A DNA stretch of 7,885 nucleotides, taken from positions 325 to 8,209 of the forward strand of contig DKEU01000208.1 of NCBI GenBank assembly GCA_002452635.1. The letters run 5' to 3'. This DNA comes from Desulfovibrionaceae bacterium UBA6814 (GTDB lineage: Bacteria > Desulfobacterota > Desulfovibrionia > Desulfovibrionales > Desulfovibrionaceae). This document shows positions 6,005-7,885 of this stretch, one piece after another. Within the stretch, counting starts at the first letter, position 1. Every line of letters starts with the position of its first letter. The notes beneath the pieces are model-generated. The model was given only the letters and a program-made list of their open reading frames with translations, did not search any database and had not been told where the DNA came from. Made by a program: the position numbers and the translations under genes.

Positions 6005-6020
6005 GGCCCGCAGGCGGGCC
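6005..6020 (-). promoter_or_regulatory. Leader hairpin just before the Shine-Dalgarno of the NifU-like gene
   Basis: A perfect 7-bp inverted repeat, GGCCCGC 6005-6011 and GCGGGCC 6014-6020, lies in the predicted 5' leader. Its base is three bases from the AAGGAG ribosome site at 6001-5996. The two-base loop must open somewhat, giving a realistic stem of about six pairs. It could insulate the ribosome site or stabilise the short leader. No known riboswitch is recognisable in so short a leader. Confidence 0.35.
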
Positions 6021-6037
6021 GGTTTGGGCAGGGGCTC

Positions 6038-6065
6038 ACTATAGGAGCCGCGGCCCGGATGTCAA
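6038..6065 (-). promoter_or_regulatory. Sigma-70-type promoter of the NifU-like gene
   Basis: On the minus strand a perfect TTGACA (6065-6060) stands 16 bases before TATAGT (6043-6038), which matches TATAAT at five of six positions. The predicted start near 6031 gives a leader of about 40 bases before the ATG at 5989. Confidence 0.75.
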
Positions 6066-6106
6066 ATGCCGCCGGGTCGGCCCCATACATCTTTGTTCAG
6101 AAAAAG

Positions 6107-6135
6107 TTGACAACATCGTATCGAGAGGCTAGGTT
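6107..6135 (+). promoter_or_regulatory. Promoter of the winged-helix / pse operon, predicting a leaderless mRNA
   Basis: A perfect TTGACA (6107-6112) and TAGGTT (6130-6135, four of six) are separated by the ideal 17 bases. The -10 box ends only six bases before the ATG at 6142, so the expected transcription start (about 6141-6143) coincides with the start codon. No properly spaced Shine-Dalgarno precedes this ATG: GAGAGG ends 13 bases away and lies inside the promoter spacer. Its -35 box is 41 bases from that of the divergent promoter. Confidence 0.65.
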
Positions 6136-6141
6136 CGCCGC

Positions 6142-6666
6142 ATGTTGACGCAGCTGTTCACCTCGCGCACGCGCATCAAGCTGCTCCTCAAGCTGTTCCT
6201 GAATCCCGAGGTCTCCTGCTACCTGCGGGAGCTGGCCAAGGAGTTTGGGGCCTCGCCCAACGCCATCAAGGAGGAGCTGGACTCGCTCTCGGCCGCGGGC
6301 TACCTGGACAAGCGCCAGCAGGGCCGCAGCATCTACTACAAGGCCGACACCAAGCACCCCTTCTTCCCCGAGATCAACTCCATCGTCCGCAAGTACATCG
6401 GCATAGACAGGATAATTGAACAGGTCATGTCCAAGCTCGGCCAGATGGACGCGGTCTACATCCTGGACGACTACGCCCTGGGCAAGGACACCGGCCTCAT
6501 CGACGTGCTGGTGGTGGGCGACGTGAACAAGCAGAAGATCGAGTCCCTGTCCCGCTCTGTGGAATCCAAGATCAAGCGCAAGCTGCGGGTCATGGTCATG
6601 GACAAGGCCGAGTTCGAGGGCCTGCGGCAGGTCCTGCTCTCCCGCCCCAACTGGAAAGTCATCTAA
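6142..6666 (+). CDS. Winged-helix DNA-binding protein with degenerate nucleotidyltransferase domain, 174 aa
   Basis: Residues 1-68 form an ArsR-like winged helix: helices around 10-20 and 26-34 (YLRELAKEFGAS), a recognition helix about 38-50 (SPNAIKEELDSLSAAGYL), and a wing at 56-68 (KRQQGRSIYYKAD). Residues 72-100 look like a linking helix pair. Residues 103-155 match the core of MNT-type nucleotidyltransferases: DAVYILDDYALGKDTGLIDVLVVGDV aligns with the usual YLFGSRARG...DIDLLV motif. The GS pair is replaced by Asp109-Asp110, and of the two metal-binding aspartates only Asp121 remains, with Leu119 at the other position, so nucleotidyl transfer is unlikely. It probably works as a transcription factor, perhaps sensing a nucleotide or nucleotide sugar. 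It is first in the operon, its stop overlapping the pseB ribosome site, suggesting control of the pseudaminate genes. The start ATG has no Shine-Dalgarno and seems to be leaderless. Confidence 0.8.
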   Translation: MLTQLFTSRTRIKLLLKLFLNPEVSCYLRELAKEFGASPNAIKEELDSLSAAGYLDKRQQGRSIYYKADTKHPFFPEINSIVRKYIGIDRIIEQVMSKLGQMDAVYILDDYALGKDTGLIDVLVVGDVNKQKIESLSRSVESKIKRKLRVMVMDKAEFEGLRQVLLSRPNWKVI

Positions 6667-6675
6667 GGACGGCCC

Positions 6676-7668
6676 ATGTTCGACGGAAAACGCATCCTCA
6701 TCACCGGGGGCACCGGCTCCTTCGGCAAGAAGTGCACCGAAATCCTGCTCTCGCGCTACACCCCGCGCAAGCTCATCATCTTCAGCCGGGACGAGTTCAA
6801 GCAGTACCTCATGGCCCAGCAGTTCCCGGAGACCACCTATCCCTGCATGCGCTACTTCCTCGGCGACGTGCGGGACAAGGAGCGCCTGCAGCGGGCCTTC
6901 CACCAGGTGGACTACGTGATCCACGCCGCGGCGCTCAAGCACGTCCCGGCCGCGGAGTACAACCCCACCGAGTGCATCAAGACCAACGTCGCCGGCGCGC
7001 AGAACGTGATCAACGTGGCCGCGGACCGCGGCGTGAAGCGGGTGGTGGCCCTGTCCACGGACAAGGCCTGCAACCCGGTGAACCTCTACGGCGCCACCAA
7101 GCTCTGCTCGGACAAGCTCTTCGTGGCGGCCAACGCCTTCGTGGCCCAGGACGAGACCCGCTTCAGCGTGGTGCGCTACGGCAACGTGGTGGGCTCCCGG
7201 GGCAGCGTCATTCCCCTGTTCATGAAGCAGCGGCTGAATGGCGCGCTGACCATCACCGACCCGCGCATGACCCGCTTCTGGATCACCCTGGAGCAGGGCG
7301 TGGAGTTCGTGCTGCGCTGCTTCAAGGAGATGGAGGGCGGTGAGATCTTCGTGCCCAAGCTGCCCTCGGTGGGCATCATGGACCTGGCCCGGGCCGTGGC
7401 CCCGGACTGCGAACACACGGTCATCGGCATCCGGCCCGGGGAGAAGATCCACGAGATGATGATCTCCAAGGACGACGCCCGGCTCACCCGCGAATACGAC
7501 GACCACTACGTGATCCGGCCCGACAACCGCTACCTGGCCTGCCGCTTTGGCGACGACTGCGGCGCGCCCGTGGCCGAGGATTTCGAGTACGACTCCGGGA
7601 ACAATACGTGGTGGCTCAAGGGCAAGGAACTGGAAGACCTGCTCAAGGCCACGCCCATGGAGGAATAG
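6676..7668 (+). CDS. pseB: UDP-N-acetylglucosamine 4,6-dehydratase (5-inverting), 330 aa
   Basis: First enzyme of CMP-pseudaminic acid synthesis. It converts UDP-GlcNAc to UDP-2-acetamido-2,6-dideoxy-beta-L-arabino-hex-4-ulose by NADP-dependent dehydration with C5 inversion. It is an extended short-chain dehydrogenase: the Rossmann motif GGTGSFG is at 11-17, SRDEFKQ at 37-43 and HAAALKHVPAAEYNP at 83-97. The catalytic Thr128-Asp129-Lys130 and Tyr138-(x3)-Lys142 correspond to the Asp-Lys-Tyr active site of Helicobacter PseB. RYGNVVGSRGSVIP (167-180) and GIRPGEKIHEMMIS (251-264) are hallmark blocks. Length matches the family (about 330-345). AAGGA at 6665-6669 overlaps the upstream stop codon and lies six bases before the ATG, implying translational coupling. 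It is a soluble cytoplasmic enzyme, and pseC follows at once. Confidence 0.96.
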   Translation: MFDGKRILITGGTGSFGKKCTEILLSRYTPRKLIIFSRDEFKQYLMAQQFPETTYPCMRYFLGDVRDKERLQRAFHQVDYVIHAAALKHVPAAEYNPTECIKTNVAGAQNVINVAADRGVKRVVALSTDKACNPVNLYGATKLCSDKLFVAANAFVAQDETRFSVVRYGNVVGSRGSVIPLFMKQRLNGALTITDPRMTRFWITLEQGVEFVLRCFKEMEGGEIFVPKLPSVGIMDLARAVAPDCEHTVIGIRPGEKIHEMMISKDDARLTREYDDHYVIRPDNRYLACRFGDDCGAPVAEDFEYDSGNNTWWLKGKELEDLLKATPMEE

Positions 7669-7669
7669 G

Positions 7670-7885
7670 GTGGCCGGCAAGGCTCCCTTCATCCCCTACG
7701 CCCGGCAGGCCCTGGACCGGGACGACCTGGCCGCGGTGGCCGAGGTGCTCGCCTCGGACTGGCTGACCACCGGCCCCAAGGTGGCCGAGTTCGAGGCCGC
7801 CCTGGCCGCGTTCTGCGGCGCGGCCGAGACCGCGGTGGTCAGCAACGGCACCGCGGCCCTGCACCTGGCCATGCTGGCCCTGGGG
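7670..7885 (+). CDS. pseC: PseC-type UDP-4-keto sugar aminotransferase, first 72 codons (3' end outside window)
   Basis: The N-terminus reads (V)AGKAPFIPYARQALDRDDLAAV, then SDWLTTGPKVAEFEAALAAFCG and VVSNGTAALHLAMLAL. These are typical opening blocks of DegT/DnrJ/EryC1/StrS aminotransferases, PLP enzymes that aminate keto sugars. Directly after pseB the specific role is almost certainly PseC, which aminates the PseB product at C4 to UDP-4-amino-4,6-dideoxy-N-acetyl-beta-L-altrosamine. The PLP-binding lysine lies beyond the window and cannot be checked. The start is GTG 7670, one base after the pseB stop, with GGAGG at 7659-7663 inside the pseB end and six bases of spacing. The frame is open to the last base. 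Confidence 0.9.
   Translation, partial: MAGKAPFIPYARQALDRDDLAAVAEVLASDWLTTGPKVAEFEAALAAFCGAAETAVVSNGTAALHLAMLALG

Noticed and set aside
6097..7692. A 531-codon open frame on the minus strand over the winged-helix gene and pseB
   Set aside because: It is antisense to two clearly recognised genes and crosses the rightward promoter and the intergenic junction. Its composition is typical of a GC-driven shadow.

Overview
The window is a stretch of a GC-rich bacterial chromosome, roughly two-thirds G+C outside one AT-rich block. Codon use and gene content fit a Desulfovibrio-like member of the Desulfovibrionaceae (Desulfobacterota). That placement is an inference from protein style (a BPL_N amidotransferase-like protein beside valS, a stand-alone NifU C-terminal-domain protein beside gltX), not a marker-based identification.

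Left part (1-3020): valS, cut by the window edge exactly at its KMSKS motif, runs leftward. A 127-base gap with two overlapping hairpins separates it from a rightward gene for a 416-residue protein with a class-I glutamine-amidotransferase-like (BPL_N) domain. That gene ends at a strong hairpin with tails on both sides, which could serve both strands.

Middle part (about 3013-4330) is the most unusual region. A block of 51-52 bases made of the last codons of gltX, its stop codon and the start of its downstream terminator occurs twice in direct orientation, at 3013-3063 and 4278-4329 (41 of 52 aligned columns identical). Only the right copy belongs to the intact gltX. The left copy is a decayed 3' tail still attached to the full terminator hairpin. 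Between them lie about 1.2 kb of foreign-looking DNA: a very AT-rich leftward gene for an unrecognised three-helix membrane protein, then about 540 bases of mixed composition with no convincing gene. The simplest reading is that DNA was inserted at the 3' end of gltX. This separated gltX from its terminator and left the cargo gene on the same strand between the two.

Right of this (4309-5989), gltX and a 74-residue NifU-domain protein lie head-to-tail on the minus strand, separated by a hairpin. Upstream of the NifU-like gene is a divergent control region with two near-consensus sigma-70-type promoters. The leftward one serves the NifU-like gene. The rightward one places its predicted transcription start on the ATG of the next gene, so that mRNA is probably leaderless.

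Rightmost part (6142-7885): a compact rightward operon of a winged-helix protein fused to a degenerate nucleotidyltransferase domain, pseB, and the first 72 codons of pseC. PseB and PseC carry out the first two steps from UDP-GlcNAc toward pseudaminic acid, the sugar used on flagellin or surface polysaccharide. The regulator-like protein therefore probably governs or accompanies a surface-glycan locus that continues past the window.
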